The notes: generated from the sequence alone by a model not told the origin. Shown: positions 17,323 to 26,447, numbered from the stretch's first letter. The stretch is 64,000 bases of DNA from Mycobacteroides sp. LB1 (GCF_013449725.1 NZ_JACCFF010000001.1:1736001-1800000), one strand, 5' to 3'. A program made the numbers and translations.

Positions 17323-17820
17323 TCACATCACGCGCGCGAAGGCCAGCTGCTCTCCTTGGACCCCGGTAAGCCACAGGTCCTGGCACGCCGCGGCGATATC
17401 GGCCAGTCCCTCTTCGATGGTCGCGAACACATTGCCCGGCACCCAACCGGCATCGCCGTTGATCAACAGATTGTTCCGACCGTAGAAGATCGCCAGATCG
17501 GTGGCACCTTGCGCCGAATGCGCTTCCGACCCCGGCTCGTAACCGTATGCCGGATTCCCGATCTCCCACGGCTCGAAACCGAAGAAGCACACGTCCCCGG
17601 GGATCGGGGTAACCGTGGGGTTCTCACGGCCGGGTGCGGGCAGTAGCGGGGGCAGCAGGGTGTACACCTCGTTGCGCGCGTATTTGGCGTGATATGCCTG
17701 ACCCGTCAACGGTAGCGAATTCCACACCGTCTCACAGGTTCTCGGTGCCTCGGCATCCAGCAGCCGAGCGCGACAGGTGATGCCTCGTTGGGTCAGCGTG
17801 ATGGAGATGTAGCGATCCAT
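17323..17820 (-). CDS. DUF3830 family protein (cyclophilin-like fold)
   Basis: The 165-residue protein shows the DUF3830 features: an N-terminal strand pair (YISITLTQRGITCRARLLD), APRTCETVWNSLPL, and PGDVCFFGFEP with a later FYGRNNLL. The family has a cyclophilin-like barrel and no proven reaction. It starts at ATG 17820 inside the aminotransferase stop (TGATG overlap), so the two are coupled. It is included in the GATTGTNGACAATC regulon through the aminotransferase promoter. Its repeated company with racemases, amidases and aminotransferases suggests an enzyme or binding protein for an acidic amide, which is inference. Confidence 0.72.
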   Translation of the reverse strand: MDRYISITLTQRGITCRARLLDAEAPRTCETVWNSLPLTGQAYHAKYARNEVYTLLPPLLPAPGRENPTVTPIPGDVCFFGFEPWEIGNPAYGYEPGSEAHSAQGATDLAIFYGRNNLLINGDAGWVPGNVFATIEEGLADIAAACQDLWLTGVQGEQLAFARVM

Positions 17821-19064
17821 CACAGCCCCGCCAGCACGGAAGTCCAAATGCCGAGGGCATCGGATATCTGATCGGCCGTCACCACCAACGGTGGGATCAT
17901 GCGCACCACATTCATATGCGGACCGCACATGAGCAAGAGCAGACCCCGCTCGGCGGCGGCGGCCTGCGCGCGCGCAGCGAGTTGAGACGCCGGCTGCGCG
18001 TCCTTGCTGAACTCCACGCCGACCATGAGACCGAGTCCGCGCACATCACCGTCAATTCCATTTTCAGCGGCGATCTTTCGCGCACCGTCGAGCAACTCCT
18101 GCCCTCGGGCCCGGGAGTTCTCGACGAGCCCTTCCTCGTCGATCACATCGAGGGTGGCCAGCGCCGCCGCGCATGCGACGGCATTGGCCCCGTAGGTGCC
18201 ACCCTGCGATCCGGGCCAGGCGCGCCCCATCAACTCGGCCGAGGCCGCAATACCCGAAATCGGGAATCCGCTCGCAATCCCCTTGGCCATCACGAGAATA
18301 TCCGGGATGACACCGAAGTGCCGATACCCGAAATATTCTCCGGTGCGCCCAAATCCGGTCTGCACCTCGTCGAGCACCAGCAGGATGCCATGCTCCCGAG
18401 CCCGCGCTGCTATGCCGGTCAGGAACTCGGTATTGGCCGGGATGTATCCGCCCTCCCCCAGCACCGGCTCGACGACCATGGCCGCCACCTGGTTAGGTGC
18501 CGTCGCAGTCGCGAACAGGTAGTCGAGCTCTTGCAACGCGAATCGGGTGGCCTCGGCCTCGCTCCAGCCGTACCGATACGCCGTCGGGAATGGCGCGGTG
18601 TAGACGCCGGCCATCAGGGGGCCGATTCCCGAGGAGAATCGCGGTCCTGAGGTTGTCATGGTGGCGGCGGCCAGTGTCCGTCCATGAAATCCACCCTGGA
18701 AGACAACGATATTCGGGCGACCGGTGGCCTGCCGCGCCAACCGCACGGAGGCCTCAATGGCCTCACTGCCGGAGTTGGCGAAGAACAGCGAATCCAGTTC
18801 CGGGGGCAGCACGTCACCAAGGCGACGTACCAGATTCTGCAGCGGGCGGTGCATCACGGTGGTGTATTGCCCGTGGATCAGCGTGGCCACCTGGCGCTGC
18901 GCGGCCTCCACCACGCGCGGGTGACAGTGGCCGGTGCTCACCACCCCGATGCCTGCGGTGAAATCCAGGTATTCACGGTTACTTTCGTCGTACAGATAGC
19001 AACCCTGGCCTCGCGCCGCCACCACCGCGGTGGCCTGCTTGAGCACGGGCGATAACGCGGTCAT
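17820..19064 (-). CDS. Class III PLP aminotransferase (4-aminobutyrate/ornithine type)
   Basis: A 414-residue fold-type I aminotransferase. The PLP lysine is in LVMAKGIASGFPISG near residue 265, and the cofactor aspartate lies in LLVLDEVQTGFGRTGEYFG. Members move an omega-amino group to 2-oxoglutarate or pyruvate and yield a semialdehyde. ATG 19064 follows AGGGG. The gene is divergent from a succinate-semialdehyde-dehydrogenase-like gene, the natural next step. The shared promoter region carries the palindrome at 19101-19114. GABA itself may not be the substrate. Confidence 0.88.
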   Translation of the reverse strand: MTALSPVLKQATAVVAARGQGCYLYDESNREYLDFTAGIGVVSTGHCHPRVVEAAQRQVATLIHGQYTTVMHRPLQNLVRRLGDVLPPELDSLFFANSGSEAIEASVRLARQATGRPNIVVFQGGFHGRTLAAATMTTSGPRFSSGIGPLMAGVYTAPFPTAYRYGWSEAEATRFALQELDYLFATATAPNQVAAMVVEPVLGEGGYIPANTEFLTGIAARAREHGILLVLDEVQTGFGRTGEYFGYRHFGVIPDILVMAKGIASGFPISGIAASAELMGRAWPGSQGGTYGANAVACAAALATLDVIDEEGLVENSRARGQELLDGARKIAAENGIDGDVRGLGLMVGVEFSKDAQPASQLAARAQAAAAERGLLLLMCGPHMNVVRMIPPLVVTADQISDALGIWTSVLAGL

Positions 19065-19095
19065 GACACCCCTCAACTCCATACGTCCGGAACTA

Positions 19096-19124
19096 TTGTC
19101 GATTGTAGACAATCTACCTAGCAT
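19096..19124 (+). promoter_or_regulatory. GATTGTAGACAATC operator over a leaderless promoter
   Basis: The 14-bp palindrome lies at 19101-19114, within the spacer of TTGTCG (19096-19101), 17 bases, TAGCAT (19119-19124). TAGCAT ends 6 nt before ATG 19131. It differs by one central base from the site at 12827. Confidence 0.7.
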
Positions 19125-19130
19125 GGTGGC

Positions 19131-20594
19131 ATGCATCCCGGCACAGTGTCTACCCCCCTGTCCACCACCGAGACATCGGTGGTCGCCAACGCGGTCGCTC
19201 AGCAGGCCCGCCGCGGCCCCACCTTCCCGGTGCTCGACCCCTCCACCGAGGAAGTGCTTGCCGATGTCGCCAATCAGGACGGCGGCGTCGCTCTCACCGC
19301 TTTGGACAATGCCGTTGCCGCCCAACGATCCTGGTCCGCAACGACACCGCAGCAGCGTTCCGACGTGCTGATGCGCGCGTATGCGCTGATGATCGAGCGC
19401 ACCGAGGACCTGGCCCTGCTCATGACGTTGGAGATGGGCAAGCCCCTGGCCGAATCGCGTGGCGAAGTCGCTTATGCGGCAGAGTTCTTCCGCTGGTTCG
19501 CCGCTGAAGCGGTGCGTTTGGACGGGGGCCTGATGCTGGCGCCCGACGGTGGGTCGCGGCTGATCGTGACACACCGCCCGGTGGGACCGTGTCTGCTGAT
19601 CACCCCGTGGAACTTCCCATTGGCCATGGGGACCCGCAAGATCGGCCCTGCCCTTGCCGCGGGCTGCACCTGCCTGCTCAAACCGGCCGAGCAGACCCCG
19701 CTGTCGATCCTCGCGCTGCTGGGCATCCTGTGCGAGGCCGGAGTCCCCGACGGAGTCGTATCGGTGATCACCACCGATGATCCCGGAGCCACCATGGCAC
19801 CGCTACTCGCCGACCCTCGGGTACGCAAGCTCTCCTTCACGGGATCCACCGAAGTGGGTCGCTACCTGCTGGCGCAGTGCGCGCCCACCGTCAGGCGCAC
19901 CTCGATGGAACTCGGCGGCAACGCGCCTTTCATCGTCTTCGCGGACGCCGACCCCGAAGAAGCCGCGGGCGGCGCTTTCACGGCGAAGATGCGCAACATC
20001 GGACAGGCCTGCACCGCCGCCAACAGGATCTACGTGCAGCGCGATATCGCGGAATCCTTCACCGAGGCACTCATCGCGAAGATGGCCGCGCTGCACATGG
20101 GACGCGGCACCGAATCCGGGGTGGACGTGGGTCCGCTCATCGACCTGGATGCCGTCGCCAAGGCAGACCGGCTGGTCTCCGATGCCCGGAACCGCGGCGC
20201 CACTGTGCGATTGGGCGGAGATATCCCCGACCGCATCGGCTACTTCTATCCTCCGTCGGTGCTGACCGATGTGCCCGATGACAGCGACATGATGCGCACC
20301 GAGATCTTCGCGCCGGTCGCGGCCATTGCGACCTTCGACACCGAGGAGGAAGTGATCGCCCGTGCTAATGACTCCGAATTCGGTTTGGTGGCATACCTGT
20401 ACACCAACGACACCCGCCGCGGATGGCGAGTGGCCGAGGCACTGGAGACCGGCATGGTGGGCCTGAACAGAGGGGTGGTGTCCACCCCTGCCGCCCCGTT
20501 CGGGGGTGTCAAGCAGTCCGGGATCGGGCGCGAAGGCGGTTTCGCCGGCATCGAGGAGTTTCTCGAGACCAAGTACATAGGAGCAGCCATATGA
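19131..20594 (+). CDS. NAD(P)-dependent aldehyde dehydrogenase, succinate-semialdehyde type
   Basis: The 487-residue enzyme oxidises an aldehyde to a carboxylate. The glutamate base is in TSMELGGNAPFIVF near residue 260, and the nucleophilic cysteine in NIGQACTAANRIYV near residue 294. ITPWNFPLAMGTRKIGPALA forms the cofactor strand, and the C-terminal PAAPFGGVKQSGIGREGG is typical of succinate-semialdehyde dehydrogenases. ATG 19131 is exactly positioned for a leaderless message. Its stop overlaps the next gene (ATATGA). With the divergent aminotransferase it would turn an omega-amino acid into a dicarboxylate such as succinate. Confidence 0.9.
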   Translation: MHPGTVSTPLSTTETSVVANAVAQQARRGPTFPVLDPSTEEVLADVANQDGGVALTALDNAVAAQRSWSATTPQQRSDVLMRAYALMIERTEDLALLMTLEMGKPLAESRGEVAYAAEFFRWFAAEAVRLDGGLMLAPDGGSRLIVTHRPVGPCLLITPWNFPLAMGTRKIGPALAAGCTCLLKPAEQTPLSILALLGILCEAGVPDGVVSVITTDDPGATMAPLLADPRVRKLSFTGSTEVGRYLLAQCAPTVRRTSMELGGNAPFIVFADADPEEAAGGAFTAKMRNIGQACTAANRIYVQRDIAESFTEALIAKMAALHMGRGTESGVDVGPLIDLDAVAKADRLVSDARNRGATVRLGGDIPDRIGYFYPPSVLTDVPDDSDMMRTEIFAPVAAIATFDTEEEVIARANDSEFGLVAYLYTNDTRRGWRVAEALETGMVGLNRGVVSTPAAPFGGVKQSGIGREGGFAGIEEFLETKYIGAAI

Positions 20595-21646
20595 GCGGCC
20601 GGATAAGAGTTGCAAGCATCCCCGGCGACGGTATCGGCGTCGACGTGACCCGGGAGGCCGTCAAGGTGATGGACGCCGCCACCGGCGCCCGCATCGACTG
20701 GACCGAATTCGATTACTCCTGCGAGAGATACGCCAAGACCGGCGCAATGATGCCCGCCGACGCACCCGCGATTTTGGCCACGTTCGACGCGATTCTGCTG
20801 GGCGCCGTGGGCTATCCAGGAGTCCCCGACGATGTGTCGTTGTGGGGCCTGCTGATCCCGCTGCGGCGCGCCTTCAACCAGTACGTGAACCTGCGACCGG
20901 TGCGTCTGCTGCCGGGTATCGCCTCACCCTTGGCCGGAGTCCCCGCCGACGCACTCTCCATGGTGATCGTGCGCGAGAATACCGAGGGCGAGTACTCGAC
21001 GATCGGCGGCGTGCAAAACCGCGGCAGCCACAACGAATTCGCGGTACAGGAATCAATTTTCACCCGCATCGGATGCGAGCGAATCATCCGGTACGCGTTC
21101 GAGCTGGCCGCCTCGGCGGGTGTCCGGGTCTGCTCGGCGACCAAGTCGAACGGCATCATTCATTCAATGCCGTACTGGGACAGCATCTTCAACCAGATAG
21201 CAGCCGAGTACCCGCAGATACCGTCCACATCGATACATGTCGACGCCCTGGCCGCGCGGATGGTGAGCGACCCGGGCAGCCTCGATGTCATCGTCGCCTC
21301 CAATCTTTTTGGCGACATCCTCTCGGATCTGGCGGCTGCCGTCACTGGAGGACTCGGGCTTGCAGCATCCGGAAACATCAACCCCGAGCGCACGGCCATC
21401 TCGATGTTCGAATCGGTGCACGGCTCCGCACCGGATATCGCCGGACAGGGCATCGCCAATCCCGTCGCGCAGATACTCGCCGGCGCCATGCTCCTGGATC
21501 ATCTGCACGAGTCCGAGACGGCGAACAAGATCCGCCATGCAGTCGACCAGGTGTTGTCGGAAGGGCGCGTCCGCACCCCCGACCTCGGAGGAACCGCCAC
21601 CACCGAACAGCTCGGCACTGCAATCGCCGAACGCGCACTGCCTTAG
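20591..21646 (+). CDS. Tartrate/isopropylmalate-type decarboxylating dehydrogenase
   Basis: The 351-residue beta-decarboxylating dehydrogenase has SIPGDGIGVDV at the N-terminus, the substrate helix near RPVRLLPG, the lysine region CSATKSNGI and the metal and NAD motif NLFGDILSDLAAAVTGGLGLAASGN given here in parts. The tail HGSAPDIAGQGIANPVAQIL is also family-typical. The overall pattern is that of tartrate dehydrogenase/decarboxylase (TtuC), which also acts on D-malate, rather than leucine biosynthesis. It overlaps the aldehyde dehydrogenase by 4 bases. It is the last gene of the island before the sdh1 operon. Confidence 0.85.
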   Translation: MSGRIRVASIPGDGIGVDVTREAVKVMDAATGARIDWTEFDYSCERYAKTGAMMPADAPAILATFDAILLGAVGYPGVPDDVSLWGLLIPLRRAFNQYVNLRPVRLLPGIASPLAGVPADALSMVIVRENTEGEYSTIGGVQNRGSHNEFAVQESIFTRIGCERIIRYAFELAASAGVRVCSATKSNGIIHSMPYWDSIFNQIAAEYPQIPSTSIHVDALAARMVSDPGSLDVIVASNLFGDILSDLAAAVTGGLGLAASGNINPERTAISMFESVHGSAPDIAGQGIANPVAQILAGAMLLDHLHESETANKIRHAVDQVLSEGRVRTPDLGGTATTEQLGTAIAERALP

Positions 21647-21762
21647 CGTCGAGCGTGGGGGGTATGCACGTATTCGGCGCGATTTTCGTACATAGCACCC
21701 ACACTCGGCATGCGGTGGCAATCGCCGAATCCGCGCGGTGATCGTGATTTAACCAAGACATC

Positions 21763-21778
21763 AGTGACTTGTGTCACT
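21763..21778. promoter_or_regulatory. CRP-like site before the sdh1 operon
   Basis: AGTGAC-TTGT-GTCACT is a perfect inverted repeat. It contains GTGA-N6-TCAC, the core of the mycobacterial CRP (Rv3676-type) box, about 85 bases before the first gene. Confidence 0.45.
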
Positions 21779-21850
21779 TCCCGTTCGGCTCTGCTGGCAA
21801 GATGGGTGTCGTAGCCTGTGATCCACGACACCTTCAGCCCAAGGAGTCCG

Positions 21851-22123
21851 ATGTCGACAAAGACGGAGCTCACCGAGCTCAACCAAGCACTTGGCAGCCT
21901 GCGCCGGTGTGTCCATTCCCTGCAATCTCGTTACGGCGACCTCCCGGCCGTACGCCGGATCGTCAACGACGTAGAGCGGCTGGACATCGACGCCGCGGAC
22001 CTGGACCTCGCGCCGCATGAGCACCGCCATGGCAGCAACGAGAAGATTCAGATCCCCGATACCGAATACGACCGCGAATTCTGGGGCGATATCGACGACG
22101 AAGGCGTGGGGGGCTATCGATGA
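21851..22123 (+). CDS. Small conserved protein of the sdh1 operon (Rv0250c-like)
   Basis: A 90-residue acidic protein, helical at the N-terminus (ELTELNQALGSLRRCVHSLQ) and ending in a D/E/G-rich tail, with no membrane segment. AAGGAG stands at 21841-21846 and fixes ATG 21851. Its place ahead of the succinate dehydrogenase anchor, flavoprotein and iron-sulfur genes matches Rv0250c in M. tuberculosis, a protein of unknown function. An assembly or regulatory role for the complex is only a guess. Confidence 0.82.
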   Translation: MSTKTELTELNQALGSLRRCVHSLQSRYGDLPAVRRIVNDVERLDIDAADLDLAPHEHRHGSNEKIQIPDTEYDREFWGDIDDEGVGGYR

Positions 22124-22165
22124 GGCCCCCGCTAGCGGGAGGTACCCCCAGCTTGCGCGAAGAGC
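22119..22165 (+). repeat. Split copy of the dispersed repeat with a CCGCTAGCGG palindrome
   Basis: GATGAG at the end of the Rv0250c-like gene and GCTTGCGCGAAGAGC near the next ribosome site are the two ends of the dispersed repeat. The 26 bases between them contain the perfect palindrome CCGCTAGCGG and GGTACC. The whole element fills the intercistronic gap. Confidence 0.55.
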
Positions 22166-22175
22166 AAGGAATCAG

Positions 22176-22985
22176 ATGAGCCAAGCCACCGGGGTCTTCT
22201 CGCCTTCGCGTGCCAAAATTCAGCAGCGCACGCTGCGCACCGACAAATGGTGGCTCGCACCATTACTCACCAACCTCGGCCTGGCGACCTTCGTCGTCTA
22301 CGCCACCGTGCGGGCGTTCTGGGGTAGCGCGTACTGGGTGCCGCAGTACCACTACCTGACGCCGTTCTATTCGCCCTGCGTCAGTACCGCCTGCTTACCG
22401 GGGTCGAGTCACTTCGGCCACTGGGTAGGTGAGCTGCCGTGGTTCATCCCGATGGCCTTCATCTCGCTGCCGTTCTTGCTGGCATTCCGGCTGACCTGCT
22501 ACTACTACCGCAAGGCCTACTACAGGTCGGTCTGGCAGTCGCCGACGGCCTGCGCCGTGGCCGAGCCGCACGCCAAGTACTCCGGTGAGACCAAGCTGCC
22601 GCTGATCATGCAGAACATTCACCGGTACTTCTTCTACGCCGCGGCACTCATCTCGATCGTCAACACCTACGACGCCGTCGTCGCGTTCCACTCCGAGAAG
22701 ACCGGCGGTTTCGGGTTCGGCTTGGGCAACGTGATCTTGGTGACCAACGTCGTCCTATTGTGGGTGTACACGATCTCGTGCCACTCCTGCAGGCACGTCA
22801 CCGGCGGACGACTCAAGCACTTCTCCAAACACCCTGTCCGGTACTGGATCTGGACACAGGTCAGCAAGCTCAACACCCGGCACATGTTGTTCGCCTGGAT
22901 CACCCTGAGCACGCTGATCCTCACCGACTTTTACATCATGTTGGTGGCCAGCGGAACCATCTCCGACCTTAGATTTGTTGGTTAG
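22176..22985 (+). CDS. Succinate dehydrogenase 1 membrane anchor (Rv0249c-like)
   Basis: The 269-residue protein has about five transmembrane helices, first near residues 30-48 (LLTNLGLATFVVYATV) and last near 240-260. It has a Cys/Tyr-rich periplasmic loop and histidines near helix ends (QNIHRYFFYAAALI, SCHSCRHVTGG). It would anchor the SdhAB dimer and pass electrons to menaquinone. It matches the single long anchor of the mycobacterial Sdh1 complex rather than a separate SdhC/SdhD pair. ATG 22176 follows AAGGA. The ribosome site is provided by the end of the repeat element. Confidence 0.85.
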   Translation: MSQATGVFSPSRAKIQQRTLRTDKWWLAPLLTNLGLATFVVYATVRAFWGSAYWVPQYHYLTPFYSPCVSTACLPGSSHFGHWVGELPWFIPMAFISLPFLLAFRLTCYYYRKAYYRSVWQSPTACAVAEPHAKYSGETKLPLIMQNIHRYFFYAAALISIVNTYDAVVAFHSEKTGGFGFGLGNVILVTNVVLLWVYTISCHSCRHVTGGRLKHFSKHPVRYWIWTQVSKLNTRHMLFAWITLSTLILTDFYIMLVASGTISDLRFVG

Positions 22986-23017
22986 CAATCAAATTCACAA
23001 CGTAGTGGGGTTAATCC

Positions 23018-24934
23018 ATGGCTGAACTCGAACGGCACCAATACGACGTAGTCGTGATCGGTGCCGGTGGCGCCGGACTGCGCGCCGTCATCGAGGCACG
23101 TGAGCAGGGCTTCAAGGTCGCTGTGGTCTGCAAGTCGCTGTTCGGCAAGGCGCACACCGTGATGGCCGAGGGCGGCTGCGCGGCATCAATGGGTAACGCC
23201 AACGCCAAGGACAGCTGGGAGGTGCACTTCGGCGACACCATGCGCGGCGGCAAGTTCCTGAACAACTGGCGGATGGCAGAGCTGCACGCCAAGGAGGCGC
23301 CGGACCGGGTCTGGGAGCTGGAAACCTATGGCGCACTGTTTGACCGGACCAAGGACGGCCGGATCAGCCAGCGCAACTTCGGCGGCCACACCTACCCGCG
23401 GCTGGCACACGTCGGTGACCGCACCGGCCTGGAGATCATCCGCACCATGCAACAGAAGATCGTTTCTCTGCAGCAGGAGGATTTCGCCGAAACCGGCGAC
23501 TATGAGGCCCGCATCAAGATCTTCCACGAATGCACCATCACCGACCTGCTCAAGGACGGCGACCGGATCGCCGGCGCGTTCGGATACTGGCGCGAAAGCG
23601 GGCGCTTCATCCTGTTCGAGGCTCCCGCAGTGGTTTTGGCAACGGGCGGTATCGGCAAGTCATTCAAGGTGTCCTCGAACTCCTGGGAGTACACCGGCGA
23701 CGGGCATGCCCTGGCGCTGCGCGCCGGCGGGACGCTGATCAACATGGAGTTCATCCAGTTTCACCCGACCGGCATGGTCTGGCCGCCCTCGGTCAAAGGC
23801 ATCCTGGTCACCGAGGGTGTACGCGGTGACGGTGGCGTGCTCAAGAACTCCGAAGGCAAGCGGTTCATGTTCGACTACATCCCCGCGGTGTTCAAGGGCC
23901 AGTACGCCGAAACCGAGGAAGAAGCCGACCAGTGGCTCAAGGACAACGACTCCGCACGACGTACCCCCGACCTGCTGCCCCGTGACGAGGTGGCCCGGGC
24001 CATCAACTCCGAAGTCAAGGCCGGCCGCGGCACCCCGCACGGCGGCGTTTACCTGGACATCGCCTCGCGTATCCCCACCGAGGAGATCAAGAAGCGGCTG
24101 CCCTCGATGTACCACCAGTTCAAGGAACTGGCCGAGGTCGACATCACCAAAGACGATATGGAAGTCGGGCCGACCTGCCACTACGTGATGGGCGGTATCG
24201 AGGTCGATCCCGATAGCGGCGCCGCGACTGTGCCCGGCCTCTTCGCGGCCGGTGAATGCTCCGGTGGCATGCACGGCTCAAACCGGTTGGGCGGCAACTC
24301 CCTTTCCGACCTGCTGGTGTTCGGCAGGCGTGCCGGCCTCGGTGCCGCCGAGTACGTCAAGACGCTCGCGTCTCGCCCACAGGTGTCCGAGACCGACATC
24401 GATAAGGCCGCCCAACTCGCCCTGGTCCCGTTCAACGGCCCCCCCGACGGCGGCGCCTTCGAAAACCCGTACACCCTGCACACCGATTTGCAGCAGTCGA
24501 TGAACGACCTCGTCGGCATCATCCGCAAGGAGGAGGAAGTCGAGCAGGCCCTGGTCAAGCTGAACGAACTCAAGGAACGCTTCAAACGCGTTGCAGTAGA
24601 GGGGCATCGGCAGTTCAACCCAGGCTGGCATTTGGCGATCGACATGCGCAACATGCTGCTGGTCAGCGAATGCGTGGCCAAGGCAGCATTGCTGCGCACC
24701 GAGAGCCGCGGCGGGCACACCCGCGACGACCACCCAAGCATGGACGCCACTTGGCGCAAGACGCTACTGGTGTGTAGCACCACCGGCGGCGATCCGGCGG
24801 TTCCCGATGTACTCGTCACCCCGGAGCCCCAAATTCCTTTGCGTTCAGATCTTTTGGACATTTTTGAGATCACCGAACTGGAGAAGTACTTCACGCCCGA
24901 AGAACTGGCAGAACACTCCGAGAGGAAATCCTGA
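23018..24934 (+). CDS. sdhA: Succinate dehydrogenase 1 flavoprotein subunit
   Basis: A 638-residue FAD subunit that oxidises succinate to fumarate. The dinucleotide motif is VVIGAGGAGLRAVIEA, and the flavin-attachment histidine lies in AHTVMAEGGCAAS near residue 48. Active-site regions include FIQFHPTGM, the conserved GGIEVDPDSGA strand and the AGECSGGMHGSNRLGGNSL segment given here in part. The gene sits between the anchor and iron-sulfur subunits, with gaps of 32 and 1 bases. It corresponds to Rv0248c. Confidence 0.95.
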   Translation: MAELERHQYDVVVIGAGGAGLRAVIEAREQGFKVAVVCKSLFGKAHTVMAEGGCAASMGNANAKDSWEVHFGDTMRGGKFLNNWRMAELHAKEAPDRVWELETYGALFDRTKDGRISQRNFGGHTYPRLAHVGDRTGLEIIRTMQQKIVSLQQEDFAETGDYEARIKIFHECTITDLLKDGDRIAGAFGYWRESGRFILFEAPAVVLATGGIGKSFKVSSNSWEYTGDGHALALRAGGTLINMEFIQFHPTGMVWPPSVKGILVTEGVRGDGGVLKNSEGKRFMFDYIPAVFKGQYAETEEEADQWLKDNDSARRTPDLLPRDEVARAINSEVKAGRGTPHGGVYLDIASRIPTEEIKKRLPSMYHQFKELAEVDITKDDMEVGPTCHYVMGGIEVDPDSGAATVPGLFAAGECSGGMHGSNRLGGNSLSDLLVFGRRAGLGAAEYVKTLASRPQVSETDIDKAAQLALVPFNGPPDGGAFENPYTLHTDLQQSMNDLVGIIRKEEEVEQALVKLNELKERFKRVAVEGHRQFNPGWHLAIDMRNMLLVSECVAKAALLRTESRGGHTRDDHPSMDATWRKTLLVCSTTGGDPAVPDVLVTPEPQIPLRSDLLDIFEITELEKYFTPEELAEHSERKS

Positions 24935-24935
24935 C

Positions 24936-25682
24936 GTGAGCTACGACGCGCATCTCCGGGTCTGGCGGGGCGACGACGATGGCGGCGAGCTTGTCGACTA
25001 CACCGTCCCCGTGAACGAGGGCGAGGTAGTGCTCGACATCATCCATCGCCTGCAAGCGACTCAGACCACGGACCTGGCGGTGCGCTGGAACTGCAAGGCA
25101 GGCAAGTGTGGCTCCTGCTCGGCGGAGATCAACGGCCGTCCCCGGCTGCTGTGCATGACCAGGATGTCGACATTCGACGAGTCCGATACCGTCACGGTCA
25201 CCCCGTTGCGCGCTTTCCCCGTGATCCGAGACCTGGTCACCGACGTGTCGTTCAACTATCAAAAGGCCAGGGAAATCCAATCATTCACTCCGCCCAAAGA
25301 TCTGCAGCCTGGCGAGTACCGGATGCAGCAGGAGGATGTGGAGCGGTCGCAGGAGTTCCGCAAGTGCATCGAATGCTTCCTGTGCCAGAACACCTGTCAC
25401 GTGGTGCGTGACCATGAGGAGAACAAGAAGGCCTTCGCCGGACCGCGCTATTTGATGCGCGTGGCCGAGCTGGAAATGCACCCCCTCGACGTCGCCGACC
25501 GTCGCGAAGCGGCGCAGGAAGAACTCGGCCTCGGCTACTGCAATATCACCAAATGCTGCACCGAGGTATGCCCGGAAGGCATACACATCACCGATAACGC
25601 GCTGATCCCGATGAAGGAACGCATCGCCGATCGTAAGTACGACCCGATCGTATGGTTGGGCAACAAGTTGTTCCGCCGATAG
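24936..25682 (+). CDS. sdhB: Succinate dehydrogenase 1 iron-sulfur subunit
   Basis: The 248-residue protein carries electrons from FAD to quinone. The 2Fe-2S cysteines are in CKAGKCGSCSAEI with a distal C in PRLLCM, and the two C-terminal clusters use CIECFLCQNTC and CCTEVCPEGI. The GTG start at 24936 follows AGAGGAAA and lies one base after the sdhA stop. It corresponds to Rv0247c and ends the operon. Confidence 0.95.
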   Translation: MSYDAHLRVWRGDDDGGELVDYTVPVNEGEVVLDIIHRLQATQTTDLAVRWNCKAGKCGSCSAEINGRPRLLCMTRMSTFDESDTVTVTPLRAFPVIRDLVTDVSFNYQKAREIQSFTPPKDLQPGEYRMQQEDVERSQEFRKCIECFLCQNTCHVVRDHEENKKAFAGPRYLMRVAELEMHPLDVADRREAAQEELGLGYCNITKCCTEVCPEGIHITDNALIPMKERIADRKYDPIVWLGNKLFRR

Positions 25683-25763
25683 AGCGGATGGCGAAAATCT
25701 GGTGTCCGATCACAACCCCGAACCCGGCACGTAACCGCATACTCGTTCGCTAGGTTTGGTGCC

Positions 25764-26372
25764 ATGGAAAACTGGCAGGTCATTGTCATCGCGGCCGTGT
25801 GCCTGGCCGGCGCCGGAGCAATAGCGGGCTTGATCTTATTGGCGGTCCTTGCCGCGGGCGGTATCTCGGCGGCACGGTTCAACCTCACCACCGTGTCCGC
25901 CGATCAGCTGCCCGAATACCTCGCCTCAGGGGCCTCATTCGCGATTTCCGTGCAACGCGACTTCCCCAACCCGCCCGACCAGGTGTTCAAGGCCCTCCTC
26001 GACGAGCGATTCATGAGCTGGGTCCCGCTCACCAAGGGTGTCGACTACGCAGGCACCGCATCCCGCGAGGTCGGAACCAAGCGGGCCTTCGTCAACACCT
26101 TCGCCGTGCTGGCCGAACAGATCGTCGTCAACGAACCCAACCAGCGCCTTGGTGTCACCATCACCGGGTTTTCCGTTCCGCTGGTGCTGGATTCGGCCGC
26201 CGAGATCTTCGAAGTGACCGCCAACGGACAGGGCGGCACTCGGCTCACCTGGAACGTGGGCGGCACCCCGAAGTGGGTGGGCTGGCTACCGCTGCGCTGG
26301 GCTGCACCCTTCGTTCGTCCGGTGGCCAAGTGGCAGATCGGCAAGCTCAGTTCCATCATGGGCGGACGCTGA
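25764..26372 (+). CDS. Membrane-anchored SRPBCC-fold protein
   Basis: The 202-residue protein has one N-terminal transmembrane helix (VIVIAAVCLAGAGAIAGLIL) followed by a START/SRPBCC-like barrel from about residue 55 (FAISVQRDFPNPPDQVFKAL, later ANGQGGTRLTWNVGG). Such domains bind hydrophobic ligands. TAGGTT at 25751-25756 ends 7 nt before the ATG, so the message is probably leaderless. No partner can be read from the neighbours. Confidence 0.75.
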   Translation: MENWQVIVIAAVCLAGAGAIAGLILLAVLAAGGISAARFNLTTVSADQLPEYLASGASFAISVQRDFPNPPDQVFKALLDERFMSWVPLTKGVDYAGTASREVGTKRAFVNTFAVLAEQIVVNEPNQRLGVTITGFSVPLVLDSAAEIFEVTANGQGGTRLTWNVGGTPKWVGWLPLRWAAPFVRPVAKWQIGKLSSIMGGR

Positions 26373-26447
26373 GCTCCAAGTAGTCGCCCGGGACTTTGTG
26401 GCCTGCGACCAATGCTCACCCCTGGGTAATGCGAGCAGCATCGAAAT

